DNA of 64,000 nucleotides from Rhodospirillales bacterium (GTDB lineage Bacteria; Pseudomonadota; Alphaproteobacteria; Acetobacterales; Acetobacteraceae). Shown piece after piece: positions 17,610 to 30,205 of the stretch. Below the pieces are notes generated by a model, which worked only from the letters and a program-made list of their open reading frames with translations, did not search any database and was not told the origin of the DNA. Within the stretch, counting starts at the first letter, position 1. Every line of letters starts with the position of its first letter. The translations under genes were made by a program, and so were the position numbers. Where the stretch lies: contig JAGWQN010000116.1 in assembly GCA_028869995.1 (NCBI GenBank), positions 32,549 through 96,548 on the forward strand. Reading direction: 5' to 3'.

Positions 17610-18226
17610 CAGCCCACGAGCTCCAGCGTCGCCGCTCCAGGCAGCACGAAATCCTGATGTGTCGCCGCGACCACGGCCCCGCCGGCCTCCCGATGCGCCG
17701 CCAGCAACGCCTCGAGCCGCGCCAGCGAGGCGGCATCGAGCGCATTGGTTGGTTCGTCGAGGAGCCAGAGCGGGGCAGCGGACAGCGCCAGGCGCGCCAG
17801 CACGGCGCGCCGCCGCTGCCCAGCCGACAAGAACCTCGCGGGAACCGCAACCAGTGCCTCGAGCCCCATGACGGCCAGCGCCGGCTCGACCCCGCGCCCA
17901 GCCGCAACCGCCCAGGGACGCAGGTTTTCGGCCACCGTCAGCCCCGGCTTCAACGCATCGAGATGCCCGACATAGGCGATGTGCCGCGACCAGGAGGGGA
18001 GATCCTCGAACGGCTCGCCGTCCCAGGCGATGCGCCCCTCGTCGGGCCGCAGCAGCCCCGCGAGCACGCGCAGAAGGGTCGACTTTCCGGCCCCGTTCGC
18101 GCCGCGCAGCACCAGCGCGCCGCCGTGCCCGACACCGCCACTGACGCCGGCGAGCACCAGCCGTTCGGCCCGCACCGCCGCGATCGCCTCGAAAACCAGC
18201 CCGGCCCCCGCCGACTCCGCGCCCAA
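17609..18226 (-). CDS. ccmA: Cytochrome c biogenesis ATP-binding protein CcmA
   Basis: ATPase of the CcmAB complex. Walker A is GANGAGKST, the signature is LSAGQRRRAVLARL, and Walker B is PLWLLDEPTNALD, with the switch histidine in ATHQD. The frame is open upstream to 18391 but contains no believable ATG: it would run over the divergent acnA start. The TTG at 18226, preceded by GGGGGC, gives 205 residues, the normal CcmA length, beginning just before the domain. That start is a judgement. Confidence 0.88.
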   Translation of the reverse strand: MGAESAGAGLVFEAIAAVRAERLVLAGVSGGVGHGGALVLRGANGAGKSTLLRVLAGLLRPDEGRIAWDGEPFEDLPSWSRHIAYVGHLDALKPGLTVAENLRPWAVAAGRGVEPALAVMGLEALVAVPARFLSAGQRRRAVLARLALSAAPLWLLDEPTNALDAASLARLEALLAAHREAGGAVVAATHQDFVLPGAATLELVG

Positions 18227-18351
18227 TGCATGCCCCCGATACCGCCGCCCCTCATGGACTGAGGAGGCGTGCTGTGGCAAATCGCAGCGCCTGCATGCCC
18301 GGCCGCGGCCGGAGCGCGGGGTGGTCAGCGTCACAACGAAAGAGAAGCGCC

Positions 18352-21045
<2,694 letters not shown>

Positions 21046-21051
21046 CCACAC

Positions 21052-21086
21052 CCCCGGGGCTGGCGTTCGTATTGCCGGCCCCGGGG
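21052..21086. terminator. Strong hairpin after acnA (convergent region)
   Basis: CCCCGGGGC pairs with GCCCCGGGG (9 bp) and the stem extends inward through TGGC/GCCG, including one wobble pair, to a 9-base loop. It starts seven bases after the acnA stop and faces a leftward gene, so it could serve both strands. There is no T-run. Confidence 0.55.
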
Positions 21087-21115
21087 ACGCGGCACCGGCG
21101 CGGCCGCGCGAGGGC

Positions 21116-21730
21116 TCAGGGCTTCGGCTTCACTCCCGGCGGCATCGTTGCGGGCGGCATCGCACCGCCCATCATCTGCGGCAGCGTCATCGTCGGGTAG
21201 CCGGCCGGCACCGTGAAGTCGCTGGCCGGCAGGGGGCGATAATCGACCTTGATCGCCTGCAGGATACCGGGATCGGAGCCGGTCGCGCCGAGGCGGCGGG
21301 CGCGCAGCATCACCCCGTCGCTCGTCACGCAGATCTCGCCGTCGCCGTTGGCACTGTGGACGTCCCAGACATCGCAGGACATACCGGCAACGCTTGCCGA
21401 ACCCGCGTGCCTGAAGCCCGACAACGCGCGCTGGTTGATCAGATCACGCAACTTCGGCGACTCGGGCAGGCGTACGGCGATGTGCCGGGCCGGGGTCACG
21501 ATGGTCATTTCGTTCCCGTGCGGCTCGATGATGGCGTAATCGCCCTCGGCCCCGATGCCGCTCACGCGCATCCGGTCGGCCGAAACACCGAACTCGACCG
21601 TCAACTGGTGGTTGTTCGCGTCCTGGTATGTGACGGTGACATCGCGGGTGGGGAACGTCCGTGGCCTGGTCTGCGCCCATGCGGGCGCCACCATGAGCAG
21701 CGAGAGGCAGGCGGTTGCGAAATGGCGCAT
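21116..21730 (-). CDS. Secreted protein of unknown function
   Basis: Not recognised. The 204-residue protein has a clear signal peptide (MRHFATACLSLLMVAPAWAQ, probable cleavage after AWA). The mature part begins TRPRTFPTRDVTVTYQ and looks all-beta, with alternating hydrophobic stretches. It contains a pair of cysteines (MSCDVWDV and GEICVTSDGVML) that could form a disulphide, and ends in a Pro/Met-rich tail. The layout resembles small periplasmic DUF4412-like proteins, but that is only an impression. It is transcribed toward acnA and sits downstream of aat. Confidence 0.75.
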   Translation of the reverse strand: MRHFATACLSLLMVAPAWAQTRPRTFPTRDVTVTYQDANNHQLTVEFGVSADRMRVSGIGAEGDYAIIEPHGNEMTIVTPARHIAVRLPESPKLRDLINQRALSGFRHAGSASVAGMSCDVWDVHSANGDGEICVTSDGVMLRARRLGATGSDPGILQAIKVDYRPLPASDFTVPAGYPTMTLPQMMGGAMPPATMPPGVKPKP

Positions 21731-21778
21731 CGGCTTCTCTCCCTTGGGTTGTTCAAACCTCGGCGCGCCGGCCCTGTG

Positions 21779-22504
21779 TCATGATGCGGGCGACACGACC
21801 CGGCGCCATCGCGCCATCTCCTCGGCGAGGCGTTCGGCCGGCGGATCCCCCGGCCAGCGCGCCGGCGTCGCCAGCGCGATGTCCAACAGGTGGTGATACG
21901 CCTCGCGCGGTATCGTGATCGAGCCGAACTGGGCCAGGTGATCGGTCACGAATTGGGTGTCGAGCAGGACGAACCCGCCGAGCCGCAGGCGCGCGACGAG
22001 GTGCACCAAGGCCACTTTCGAGGCGTCGGTCGCGTGGCTGAACATGCTTTCGCCGAAAAAGGCGCCGCCGATCGCCACGCCGTAAAGCCCGCCAACCAGG
22101 TGCCCGCCAGCCAGCACCTCGATGCTGTGCGCATGCCCGAGCGCGGCCAGCCTGTTGAAGACACTCTCGATGTCGTCGTTGATCCAGGTTCCCGCCCGGC
22201 CCGGTGCCGGGGCCGCGCACGCGGCGATGACCGCGGCGAAATCGCCGTCCGACCGCACCGTGAAGCCGCCGTTCCGCACCTTGCGCGCCAGCCGCGCCGG
22301 CAGGTGGAAACCCTCGAGGGGGATGATGCCCCGCTCGAGGGGATCGAGCCACTCGAGCTCGGCGCTGGTCCGCGATGGCGCCATCGGGAACAGGCCGGCG
22401 CGATAAGCCCGCAGCATCAACTCGGGCGTGAGAAGCAGACGGCGCCGGCTGATCGATCGGTACGACACGCGACGAGCATGCGCCGGCGCGGCGGCGATCG
22501 CCAC
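21779..22504 (-). CDS. aat: Leucyl/phenylalanyl-tRNA-protein transferase
   Basis: Adds Leu or Phe to proteins with N-terminal Arg/Lys, marking them for ClpS/ClpAP degradation (N-end rule). Family blocks seen are LMLRAYRAGLFPMA near residue 30, ELEWLDPLERGIIPL, VRSDGDFAAVI, TWINDDIESVF and GGLYGVAIGGAFFGESMFS. LLDTQFVTDHLAQFGS lies toward the C-terminus. It is 241 residues from a GTG adjoining the stop of the upstream SGNH gene; a slightly later start is possible. Confidence 0.95.
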   Translation of the reverse strand: MAIAAAPAHARRVSYRSISRRRLLLTPELMLRAYRAGLFPMAPSRTSAELEWLDPLERGIIPLEGFHLPARLARKVRNGGFTVRSDGDFAAVIAACAAPAPGRAGTWINDDIESVFNRLAALGHAHSIEVLAGGHLVGGLYGVAIGGAFFGESMFSHATDASKVALVHLVARLRLGGFVLLDTQFVTDHLAQFGSITIPREAYHHLLDIALATPARWPGDPPAERLAEEMARWRRVVSPAS

Positions 22505-23275
22505 TTATTTCAATCGTGGCCCGGTCGCGGGGACGGTGTCGGCGGCCAGCACGGCCGGCGCGCTCGCACCGATATCCTGTGCGATCTCGCGCGCCACCTC
22601 GCGGGCCAGCGCCGCGTAGCCGCCATCGGCCATATGCAACCCGTCGGGTGCCATCAGCGACGTGGCGGGGATCGTTCCCGCCGCGAGCCAGTGCTGCATC
22701 AGCTCGTAGCGCGGGATGACGGGGACGCCGAATTCCCGGCCCAGCTTGCGCAGCGCGTCGCGATACGCGCGTGAGCCGCCGGCTCGATGCAGCACGGGTG
22801 AGACCTGCGGCTCCATCAGCATGGTGTCGATGCCCGCCCGGCGCAGCGCCACCAATCCAGCCCGCGTCTCGGCGATGAAGCGCCGCACCGGGACGTGACG
22901 CAGCGGATCGTTGCTGCCGGTCTGCCAGATGACCAGCGCAGGGTGCTGCGGGATCACCTGGCGCAACAGGCGTGGCAGCATGTTATCCGCATCCTGCCCA
23001 CCGATACCTTCGTTACGCACCACCACGCGCACCGGCAGGCGCGCCGCCAGCAGGCGCTCAAGGCGTTGCGGATAGGCGTGGGAAGGGTCGCTCGCGCCGA
23101 TCCCCTCGGTCGAGGAGGAACCGAAGGCGACGATCAGCAGCGACCCCCGCCGTGCCAGACGCGCCGCGCAGTGGCGCAGCGGCGTATCGGCATGCGCCGA
23201 GGGAATCGCGGCGGCGATCAGCAGCGCTCCGATCGCCGCGCCGATGCTCCGACGTGCCTCACGAACCACGGACAT
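22505..23275 (-). CDS. Secreted SGNH/GDSL-type hydrolase
   Basis: A 256-residue exported esterase-like protein. The signal peptide lies within the first 30 residues (GALLIAAAIPSAHA). SGNH blocks follow in order: the catalytic serine in FGSSSTEGIGA (block I, GSSS instead of GDS), NEGIGGQDADN (II), QTGSNDP (III, Asn) and APDGLHM (V, Asp-x-x-His). It lies between aat and an OpgC-type acyltransferase in the same direction. It may therefore remove or transfer acyl groups on an envelope glycan, but that pairing is inference. Confidence 0.87.
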   Translation of the reverse strand: MSVVREARRSIGAAIGALLIAAAIPSAHADTPLRHCAARLARRGSLLIVAFGSSSTEGIGASDPSHAYPQRLERLLAARLPVRVVVRNEGIGGQDADNMLPRLLRQVIPQHPALVIWQTGSNDPLRHVPVRRFIAETRAGLVALRRAGIDTMLMEPQVSPVLHRAGGSRAYRDALRKLGREFGVPVIPRYELMQHWLAAGTIPATSLMAPDGLHMADGGYAALAREVAREIAQDIGASAPAVLAADTVPATGPRLK

Positions 23276-23337
23276 GCCAAGTGCCTACCACGAAGCGGGG
23301 TCCCGGGAAAGCACGCTCCACCGGGCCGGTGCGCCCG

Positions 23338-24444
23338 TTACGCGGCCAGCCGGTGCGCGAGCTTCTCGCGGGACCGCCGGTCGAGCCAAGCGGCCAGGGC
23401 GATCATCACGGCGAAACCGCCGGCGTTGACAAGAAGCTGGGCCACGAGGCCGGGGCCGAACGTGGTGAAGGCCAGCCGCCCGAACAGCGAAAGCAGCGTG
23501 CCCGCCGAGAACACCTCCAGCGAGTGTCGCCCGCACAGGGCCAATGGACGCAGCAGCCAATGGTCCTGCACCGCGCTGAACCGGTCGGAGGACAGAGCCA
23601 GCAACATCACCGCCGCAACGTCGAGGATGCGGCGGGGGTCGAGCGTGCTCTTGTCCGGCGCGACGACGATGAGGGGATGCCAGGTAGACCAGCCCCATTC
23701 GCGCCACGGGGCCACGGCCAGCAAAGCATAGAGCAGGTAGGCAACCGCCACGGCCCGCAGCGGCCACCACCGCGGCAGCGAGAATCCTCCCCTGCGGTGC
23801 TGCACCGCCAGCGCCATGCCCAGCGCGAACAGGAACTGCCACGCCAGCGGATGGAAGAACCAGCCATCATTCGACGGCCCGGCATCGATGTTGAGCCACG
23901 GATAAAGCTGAGCCACCCGCCAGAGCACAAGGGAAGGCAGCAACAACGCGGCCGGCGACAGCCGCCACAACGCCTGCATCAGCGGGAAGCTACCCAGCAG
24001 AACGATGTATAGTGGCAAAATGTCGAGAAACGTCGGGAGCTGCGCGAACCTTACGGCGCGGCGAATGCCGTGCAGCCCGGCCGGCCGCGACGGCTCAATG
24101 CCCAGGAACTCGGTGCCGAAATAATGCGCCCAGAGTGCCACGATCACGAATGTTGCCAGCAGCAGCAGCACTTCCGCGGCATAAAGCTGCAGGCACCGCA
24201 GCGCCACGCGAACCACGCCGGAGCGCAGGCCCTGCTCCTCGAAGATCCGGCCATAGGCCAGCATGCTCGACAGCCCGGCGAGGAGCACAAAGACCTCGGC
24301 AGCATCCGAAAACCCGAAATTACGCAGGGTGACGCTGCTAACCAGGTTGTTGCCGATATGATCGACGAAGATCATCAGCAGCGACGCGCCGCGCATGATG
24401 TCGATGCGGCCATCGCGGCGGCGGCGCGGCGTGGCCCCGCTCAT
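23338..24444 (-). CDS. OpgC-type membrane acyltransferase
   Basis: A 368-residue integral membrane protein with about ten hydrophobic segments, matching the OpgC/acyltransferase-3-like family that adds succinyl or acyl groups to periplasmic glucans. Visible features are the N-terminal RIDIMRGASLLMIFVDHIGNN, where an Arg and His in the first segment are family hallmarks. AEVFVLLAGLSSMLAYGR follows, and HSLEVFSAGTLLSLFGRL near the C-terminus. It lies between accC (15 bases upstream) and the SGNH hydrolase. The acceptor is unknown; no glucan synthase genes are in the window. Confidence 0.88.
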   Translation of the reverse strand: MSGATPRRRRDGRIDIMRGASLLMIFVDHIGNNLVSSVTLRNFGFSDAAEVFVLLAGLSSMLAYGRIFEEQGLRSGVVRVALRCLQLYAAEVLLLLATFVIVALWAHYFGTEFLGIEPSRPAGLHGIRRAVRFAQLPTFLDILPLYIVLLGSFPLMQALWRLSPAALLLPSLVLWRVAQLYPWLNIDAGPSNDGWFFHPLAWQFLFALGMALAVQHRRGGFSLPRWWPLRAVAVAYLLYALLAVAPWREWGWSTWHPLIVVAPDKSTLDPRRILDVAAVMLLALSSDRFSAVQDHWLLRPLALCGRHSLEVFSAGTLLSLFGRLAFTTFGPGLVAQLLVNAGGFAVMIALAAWLDRRSREKLAHRLAA

Positions 24445-24458
24445 GCTGTGCCCTCCTG

Positions 24459-25799
<1,341 letters not shown>

Positions 25800-25803
25800 G
25801 CGC

Positions 25804-26256
25804 CTATTCGATGATCAGCAACGGCTGATCATACTCGACCGGCGCGCCGGAGGCGACCAGCACCCGTGTCACGGTGCCGGCGCGAGGCGCCTTGATCTGG
25901 TTGAACGTCTTCATGGCCTCGATCAGCAGCAGCGTTTGCCCCGCCGCCACGCTCTGGCCCGGCGCGACATAGGGCACCGCTCCCGGTTCCGGCGAGAGAT
26001 AGGCGACCCCCACCATGGGACTGCGCACCGCGCCGGGATGCACCGCATCATCGGCCGGACCCGGTGCGGCGGCCGGCGCGGGTGGCGCGGCGGGCGCCAT
26101 CGCCGGGGCCACCATCGACGCTGCGACCGGCGCAGGCGCCCGAGCCACCCGCACCCGTCCCCCCTCGCCCTCGATCTCGATCTCGGTGAGGCCCGTCTCC
26201 GTCAGGATCGCGGCCAGCGCGCGTACCGCGTCCGCGTCGAATGCCGGGAGCTTCAT
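25804..26256 (-). CDS. accB: Acetyl-CoA carboxylase, biotin carboxyl carrier protein
   Basis: Carries the biotin between carboxylase and carboxyltransferase. The 150-residue product has an N-terminal helical part ([19 protein letters not shown]), an Ala/Pro-rich linker from about residue 40 to 75, and a C-terminal biotinyl domain. The modified lysine is in EAMKTFNQI. The frame is open far upstream into aroQ, but the ATG sharing ATGA with the aroQ stop is the natural start. Confidence 0.97.
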   Translation of the reverse strand: MKLPAFDADAVRALAAILTETGLTEIEIEGEGGRVRVARAPAPVAASMVAPAMAPAAPPAPAAAPGPADDAVHPGAVRSPMVGVAYLSPEPGAVPYVAPGQSVAAGQTLLLIEAMKTFNQIKAPRAGTVTRVLVASGAPVEYDQPLLIIE

Positions 26257-26705
26257 TCCTGATCCTCCAGCAGTTCGGCCATCGCCTCGATGGCGAGGGC
26301 ATAGCCGGTCACGCCCAGCCCGGCGATCACGCCCGTTGCCGCCTTGGAGACGTAGGAGTGCTGCCGGAACTCCTCGCGGCGGTGGATGTTGGTGATATGC
26401 ACCTCGATCACCGGCAGATCGCAGGCCAGAAGCGCATCGAGCAGCGCGATCGACGTCGTGGTGAAGGCCGCCGGGTTGATGACGATGCCCTGCGCCATCA
26501 TGCGGGCCTCCTGGACCCAGGTAACCAGCTCGCCCTCGTGGTTGGTCTGGCGGAACTCGATCGCGACCCCACACTGATCCGCCCGCTCCGCACACAGCGC
26601 CTCGACATCGTCGAGCGTCGCACGGCCATAGATCTGTGGCTGCCGCTGACCCAGCAAGTTGAGGTTGGGCCCGTTCAGCACATAGACGAGAGGACGGTCT
26701 GCCAT
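26253..26705 (-). CDS. aroQ: Type II 3-dehydroquinate dehydratase
   Basis: Third step of the shikimate pathway. The 150-residue protein is the normal size for the dodecameric type II enzyme. Motifs present are [18 protein letters not shown], with the catalytic tyrosine, [13 protein letters not shown], and [17 protein letters not shown] followed by GLGVTGY. First gene of aroQ-accB-accC, divergent from thiS across about 100 bases. An upstream in-frame extension to 26834 has no family sequence. Confidence 0.97.
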   Translation of the reverse strand: MADRPLVYVLNGPNLNLLGQRQPQIYGRATLDDVEALCAERADQCGVAIEFRQTNHEGELVTWVQEARMMAQGIVINPAAFTTTSIALLDALLACDLPVIEVHITNIHRREEFRQHSYVSKAATGVIAGLGVTGYALAIEAMAELLEDQE

Positions 26706-26809
26706 GCGCGGGCGGTAGCATGGCCCGCGCGTCGCGCCAACTGCGCCGGAAGGCGCCGCCACCGGGCGCCCCCTTGGCGGGGGCCGCCTCTCCCGCCCAT
26801 ATTGCCGCC

Positions 26810-27028
26810 ATGGATACGGCGACCCGTCTTGCAATCGACCTCAACGGCGAGGAGCGCGTCTTCGACGGACCGCTCAGCATCGCCGGGCTGCTCGAAGGCC
26901 TGGGGCTCGACGCGCGCAAGGTCGCGATCGAGCGCAACAAGACCATCGTCCGCCGGGCACACTATGCCGCGACCTGGCTCGAGCCCGGCGATACGGTCGA
27001 GATTGTTCACTTCATCGGAGGCGGATGA
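26810..27028 (+). CDS. thiS: Sulfur carrier protein ThiS
   Basis: Ubiquitin-like sulfur carrier for thiazole formation in thiamine synthesis. The 72-residue form starts at the ATG of [15 protein letters not shown]. It ends in the required Gly-Gly tail (EIVHFIGGG), which is adenylated and converted to thiocarboxylate. Other typical parts are [17 protein letters not shown] and [13 protein letters not shown]. It overlaps thiG. No TPP riboswitch was recognised in the short leader. Confidence 0.94.
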   Translation: MDTATRLAIDLNGEERVFDGPLSIAGLLEGLGLDARKVAIERNKTIVRRAHYAATWLEPGDTVEIVHFIGGG

Positions 27029-27819
27029 TGGACGGAGCTGCAGCATCCACCGACACGTGGAGCGTCGCGGGGCGCCATTTCCGCTCACGCCTCATCGTCG
27101 GCACCGGGAAGTACAAGTCGCTGGAGGAGACGGCGGCGGCGATCGAGGCCTCGGGGGCGGAGATCGTCACCGTGGCGGTGCGGCGCGTCAACCTCTCCGA
27201 TCCCAAGGCGCCGATGCTGCAGGATTTCGTCGATCCGAAGCGCTACACCTACCTGCCCAACACCGCGGGCTGCCACACCGCGGAGGACGCGGTCCGCACG
27301 CTGCGCCTTGCCCGCGAGGCGGGTGGCTGGAACCTGGTCAAACTGGAGGTCCTGGGCCCGCCGCCGCACCTCTATCCCGACATGGCGGCGACGCTCGAAG
27401 CCGCCAAGGCGCTGATTGCCGACGGATTCGACGTGATGGTCTACTGCGCCGATGACCCGGTGGCGGCCAAGCGCCTGGAGGATCTGGGCTGCGTAGCCAT
27501 CATGCCGCTCGGCGCCCCGATCGGCTCCGGCCTCGGCATCCAGAACCCGGCGATGATCGCCATGATGATCGAGCAGGCAAAGGTGCCCTTGCTGGTCGAT
27601 GCCGGCGTCGGCACGGCCTCCGATGCCGCGATCGCGATGGAACTCGGCTGCGACGCGGTGCTGCTGAACTCCGCGATCGCCCACGCCCGGGACCCGGTGA
27701 TGATGGCACGCGCGATGAAGGCCGCCGTGGAAGCCGGGCGGCTCAGCTTCCTGGCGGGGCGGATGCCGCGACGGATGGGGGCCGATCCGTCGAGTCCGCT
27801 GGCCGGCCTGATCCGCTGA
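27025..27819 (+). CDS. thiG: Thiazole synthase
   Basis: Forms the thiazole phosphate of thiamine from deoxyxylulose phosphate, ThiS-thiocarboxylate and dehydroglycine. The 264-residue TIM-barrel protein has [12 protein letters not shown] near the N-terminus. The active-site lysine is in NLVKLEVLG at about residue 110. [12 protein letters not shown] and [24 protein letters not shown] are the phosphate-binding loops. It starts at an ATG overlapping the thiS stop (ATGATG gives two adjacent choices). Its last 77 bases overlap the convergent membrane-protein gene. thiC, thiE and thiO are not in the window. Confidence 0.97.
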   Translation: MMDGAAASTDTWSVAGRHFRSRLIVGTGKYKSLEETAAAIEASGAEIVTVAVRRVNLSDPKAPMLQDFVDPKRYTYLPNTAGCHTAEDAVRTLRLAREAGGWNLVKLEVLGPPPHLYPDMAATLEAAKALIADGFDVMVYCADDPVAAKRLEDLGCVAIMPLGAPIGSGLGIQNPAMIAMMIEQAKVPLLVDAGVGTASDAAIAMELGCDAVLLNSAIAHARDPVMMARAMKAAVEAGRLSFLAGRMPRRMGADPSSPLAGLIR

Positions 27820-28660
27820 CCTCGCGCTCCAGCACCGCATTCAGCTCGCCGCCGGCCAGAGCCGCAAAGGCCGAGACCCAGAACCAGAGCATGATGCCGG
27901 CCACCGCCGCGAGCGGGCCGTAGGTCGCGTCGAAGCGCGCCACCTGCGCCACGTAGGTCGAGAAGAGTGCGGTGGCCGCCATCCAGCCTGCGGTCGCCGC
28001 GAGCGCTCCGGGCAGGACGTGGCGCCGCCCGGTTGGCCGATGGCTGGGGCCGAACCGGTACAGCGCGCTCAGGACCGCGGCGACGAAGCCCGCCGTCAGT
28101 GCCAGGGAGGCGAGGTGGATCAGGGTGCGCGTGTCACCCGGAATGCCCAGGCCCCTCGCCGCGGCCGGCAGCGCCACCATCAGCGCCAGCCCCAGCACCG
28201 CACCGATAACGGCCAGCAACGTCATCGCCGCGGCGGTGATCTGCACGCGCAGCGTCGAGCGCCGCTCCTCGGCGTCATAGGCGAAGTTCAGGGCTGTCAT
28301 CAGCGACCCGGTGCCGGTCGTCGCGCTCCAGACCGTGAACAGGGCCGAGATCGCGACGCCGAGAGAGAGCGAGGAACTGCGATGCGAGACGAGCACGCCA
28401 AGCTCCTGCGCGATCATCGTGTAGGCGGGCGGGGGCAGGAACGCCTTCAGGGTCTCGAGCTGCGGCGCCACCGTGCCGATATCGAAGACAAGACCGTAGA
28501 TGGAGACGAGCATCGCCAGCGCGGGAAACAGGGCCAGCGTGGCGTAAAAGGCGCAACCGGCAGCGGCCAGCGACGTGCGGTGCGCCAGCACGCGAGTCAC
28601 CAGAACGCGTGCCACCTGGGCGGCCAGCAGGTGCCGTGGCCGGCCTGCAGCCGGTGTCAT
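27743..28660 (-). CDS. YihY/BrkB-family inner membrane protein
   Basis: A 305-residue integral membrane protein of the YihY/virulence factor BrkB family (once called RNase BN in error); the biological role is unsettled. It shows the N-terminal [25 protein letters not shown], the LTLWSANSG-like segment as [22 protein letters not shown], and a final membrane helix, [24 protein letters not shown]. The ATG at 28660 is preferred over an upstream start. Its last 25 codons run antisense to the end of thiG. Confidence 0.9.
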   Translation of the reverse strand: MTPAAGRPRHLLAAQVARVLVTRVLAHRTSLAAAGCAFYATLALFPALAMLVSIYGLVFDIGTVAPQLETLKAFLPPPAYTMIAQELGVLVSHRSSSLSLGVAISALFTVWSATTGTGSLMTALNFAYDAEERRSTLRVQITAAAMTLLAVIGAVLGLALMVALPAAARGLGIPGDTRTLIHLASLALTAGFVAAVLSALYRFGPSHRPTGRRHVLPGALAATAGWMAATALFSTYVAQVARFDATYGPLAAVAGIMLWFWVSAFAALAGGELNAVLEREVSGSGRPADSTDRPPSVAASAPPGS

Positions 28661-28815
28661 CGCGATGCCCCTCCTCCTCGCCGTCCTGCCATTCTGATGC
28701 TCCGCCACCCGTGGTCCACGGCCCCTCGTTCCATGCCGCGCACGCGAGGCGAGTGCCATGCAGCCAACCGCTAGCAGGAATTCGTTTGCCGGAAGAGGCT
28801 CGACGAAAAAAGCGC

Positions 28816-28844
28816 TTGCAAGGGCGGGGGCTGACTCCTATGTG
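28816..28844 (+). promoter_or_regulatory. Possible sigma-70-type promoter of the decarboxylase gene
   Basis: TTGCAA and TATGTG are separated by 17 bases, a reasonable housekeeping promoter fit. The implied start near 28851 gives a leader of about 150 bases before the GTG start codon. Pattern match only. The rest of the 339-base gap after the BrkB gene holds no gene I can support. Confidence 0.3.
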
Positions 28845-28951
28845 CCGCGTCCACGCAGCGCGCACGTGCCTCTGGCCCTCGGGTTACGCAACGACGTCAA
28901 GCGTTCTGGCAATCGTTTTGTCGCTGGTTCGTTCGACCGTTTCGCAATCTG

Positions 28952-28999
28952 GGCCCGCCGCCTTGGCCAGGCGGGCCTTTCACTTGGAGGCCATCTGCG
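28952..28999 (+). promoter_or_regulatory. Decarboxylase leader with two competing hairpins
   Basis: Hairpin 1: GGCCCGCC (28952-28959) pairs perfectly with GGCGGGCC (28970-28977) and is followed by TTT. Hairpin 2: GGCCT (28974-28978) pairs with AGGCC (28988-28992), extended by two G-U pairs, and hides the GGAGG ribosome site at 28986-28990. The two share bases 28974-28977, so they exclude each other, as in a regulatory RNA switch. Alphaproteobacterial ornithine decarboxylase genes are known to carry a conserved 'speF' leader RNA. Whether this is one needs a covariance search. Confidence 0.5.
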
Positions 29000-30130
29000 G
29001 TGACCCAGAAAATCGCCCGGTATCTCGCCGAGCATCAGCCGGCGACGCCATGCCTGGTGTTCGACGTCGATCAAGCAGAAGCCAATTTCCGGGCTCTGCA
29101 GAGCGCCCTTCCGGTCGCGCGTATCTATTACGCGGTCAAGGCAAACCCCGCGGCGCCCATCCTCGAGCGCCTGGTTCGCCTCGGCAGCTTCTTCGACGCG
29201 GCGAGCATCGAGGAAATCGAATCCTGCCTCGCCGCCGGCGCCCGCGCCGACGCCATCAGCTTCGGCAACACCATCAAGAAGGGCTCGGCCATCGCCCGCG
29301 CCTACGCGCACGGCGTCGGCATGTATGCCTTCGACTCGGCAGAGGAGCTCGAGAAGCTCGCCCGCCACGCGCCGGGAGCGGCGGTCTATTGCCGCATCAT
29401 GGTCGCCAATGCCGGCGCGGACTGGCCGCTGTCGCGCAAGTTCGGCACGACCGTGGAACGAGCCCGCGAGCTGATGCTGCGGGCGCGCGCGCTGGGCCTC
29501 GACCCGATGGGCCTCTCCTTCCATGTCGGCAGCCAGCAGACGTCCACCGCCAGCTATGAGGCGGCGATCGCCAAGGTGGCCGTGCTGTTCACGGATCTGC
29601 GCGACGCGGGCGTGAAGCTGCGCATGATGAACCTCGGGGGCGGCTTCCCCACTCGCTACCGCGACGAGGTGCCCGCTATCCGCGCCTTCGCCGACGCGAT
29701 CGGCGGCGCCCTGGCACGGGCCTTCGGCAACGAGCTGCCAGACATCGTGATCGAACCCGGCCGTTCCGTCGTCGGCGACGCGGGGGTCGTGGCGTGCGAG
29801 GTGGTGCTGGTGAGCCAGCGCGATCCCGCCGACCCGGTGCGCTGGGTGTATCTCGACATCGGTCGCTTCGGGGGCCTGGCGGAAACCGAGGGCGAGGCCA
29901 TCAAGTACCGCATCGCCACGCCGCACGACGGCACCCCGACCGGCCCGGTCTCGATCGCCGGCCCGACCTGCGACGGCGCCGACATTCTCTACGAGAAAGC
30001 CAACTACCGGCTGCCGCTCGCGCTGACCACGGGCGACCGGGTGGAACTGCACGCCACCGGCGCCTACGTCACGACCTACGCGAGCCAGGCCTTCAACGGG
30101 TTCGCGCCCCTGAAGGAACATTACATCTAG
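29000..30130 (+). CDS. Ornithine/lysine decarboxylase, PLP fold III
   Basis: Decarboxylates ornithine to putrescine (or lysine to cadaverine) at the start of polyamine synthesis. The 376-residue protein matches the alanine-racemase-fold family. The PLP lysine is in YYAVKANP (about residue 48), with HVGSQQ, LGGGFPTRY, EPGRSVVGDAG and the active-site cysteine in GPTCDGADIL. The start is GTG at 29000 with GGAGG ten bases before it. Its leader can form alternative hairpins that expose or mask that site. Ornithine versus lysine preference cannot be read from sequence alone. Confidence 0.94.
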   Translation: MTQKIARYLAEHQPATPCLVFDVDQAEANFRALQSALPVARIYYAVKANPAAPILERLVRLGSFFDAASIEEIESCLAAGARADAISFGNTIKKGSAIARAYAHGVGMYAFDSAEELEKLARHAPGAAVYCRIMVANAGADWPLSRKFGTTVERARELMLRARALGLDPMGLSFHVGSQQTSTASYEAAIAKVAVLFTDLRDAGVKLRMMNLGGGFPTRYRDEVPAIRAFADAIGGALARAFGNELPDIVIEPGRSVVGDAGVVACEVVLVSQRDPADPVRWVYLDIGRFGGLAETEGEAIKYRIATPHDGTPTGPVSIAGPTCDGADILYEKANYRLPLALTTGDRVELHATGAYVTTYASQAFNGFAPLKEHYI

Positions 30131-30205
30131 GCGGTCCGGCACCGGCGACGCCCCGGCCTGTTTTCTCCTTCTGCTGATGTTACAAGCACTGCAGGAGGAC
30201 CGCCG

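Noticed and set aside
26706..26809. TPP riboswitch before thiS-thiG
   Set aside because: The gap is only about 100 bases and the conserved CUGAGA and related thi-box sequences were not found.
28758..29003. An 81-codon frame in the decarboxylase leader ending in GTGA with the decarboxylase start
   Set aside because: Its composition is Arg/Ser-rich with no recognisable features, and the best promoter candidate lies inside it. Kept only as a possible coupling element in the leader finding.
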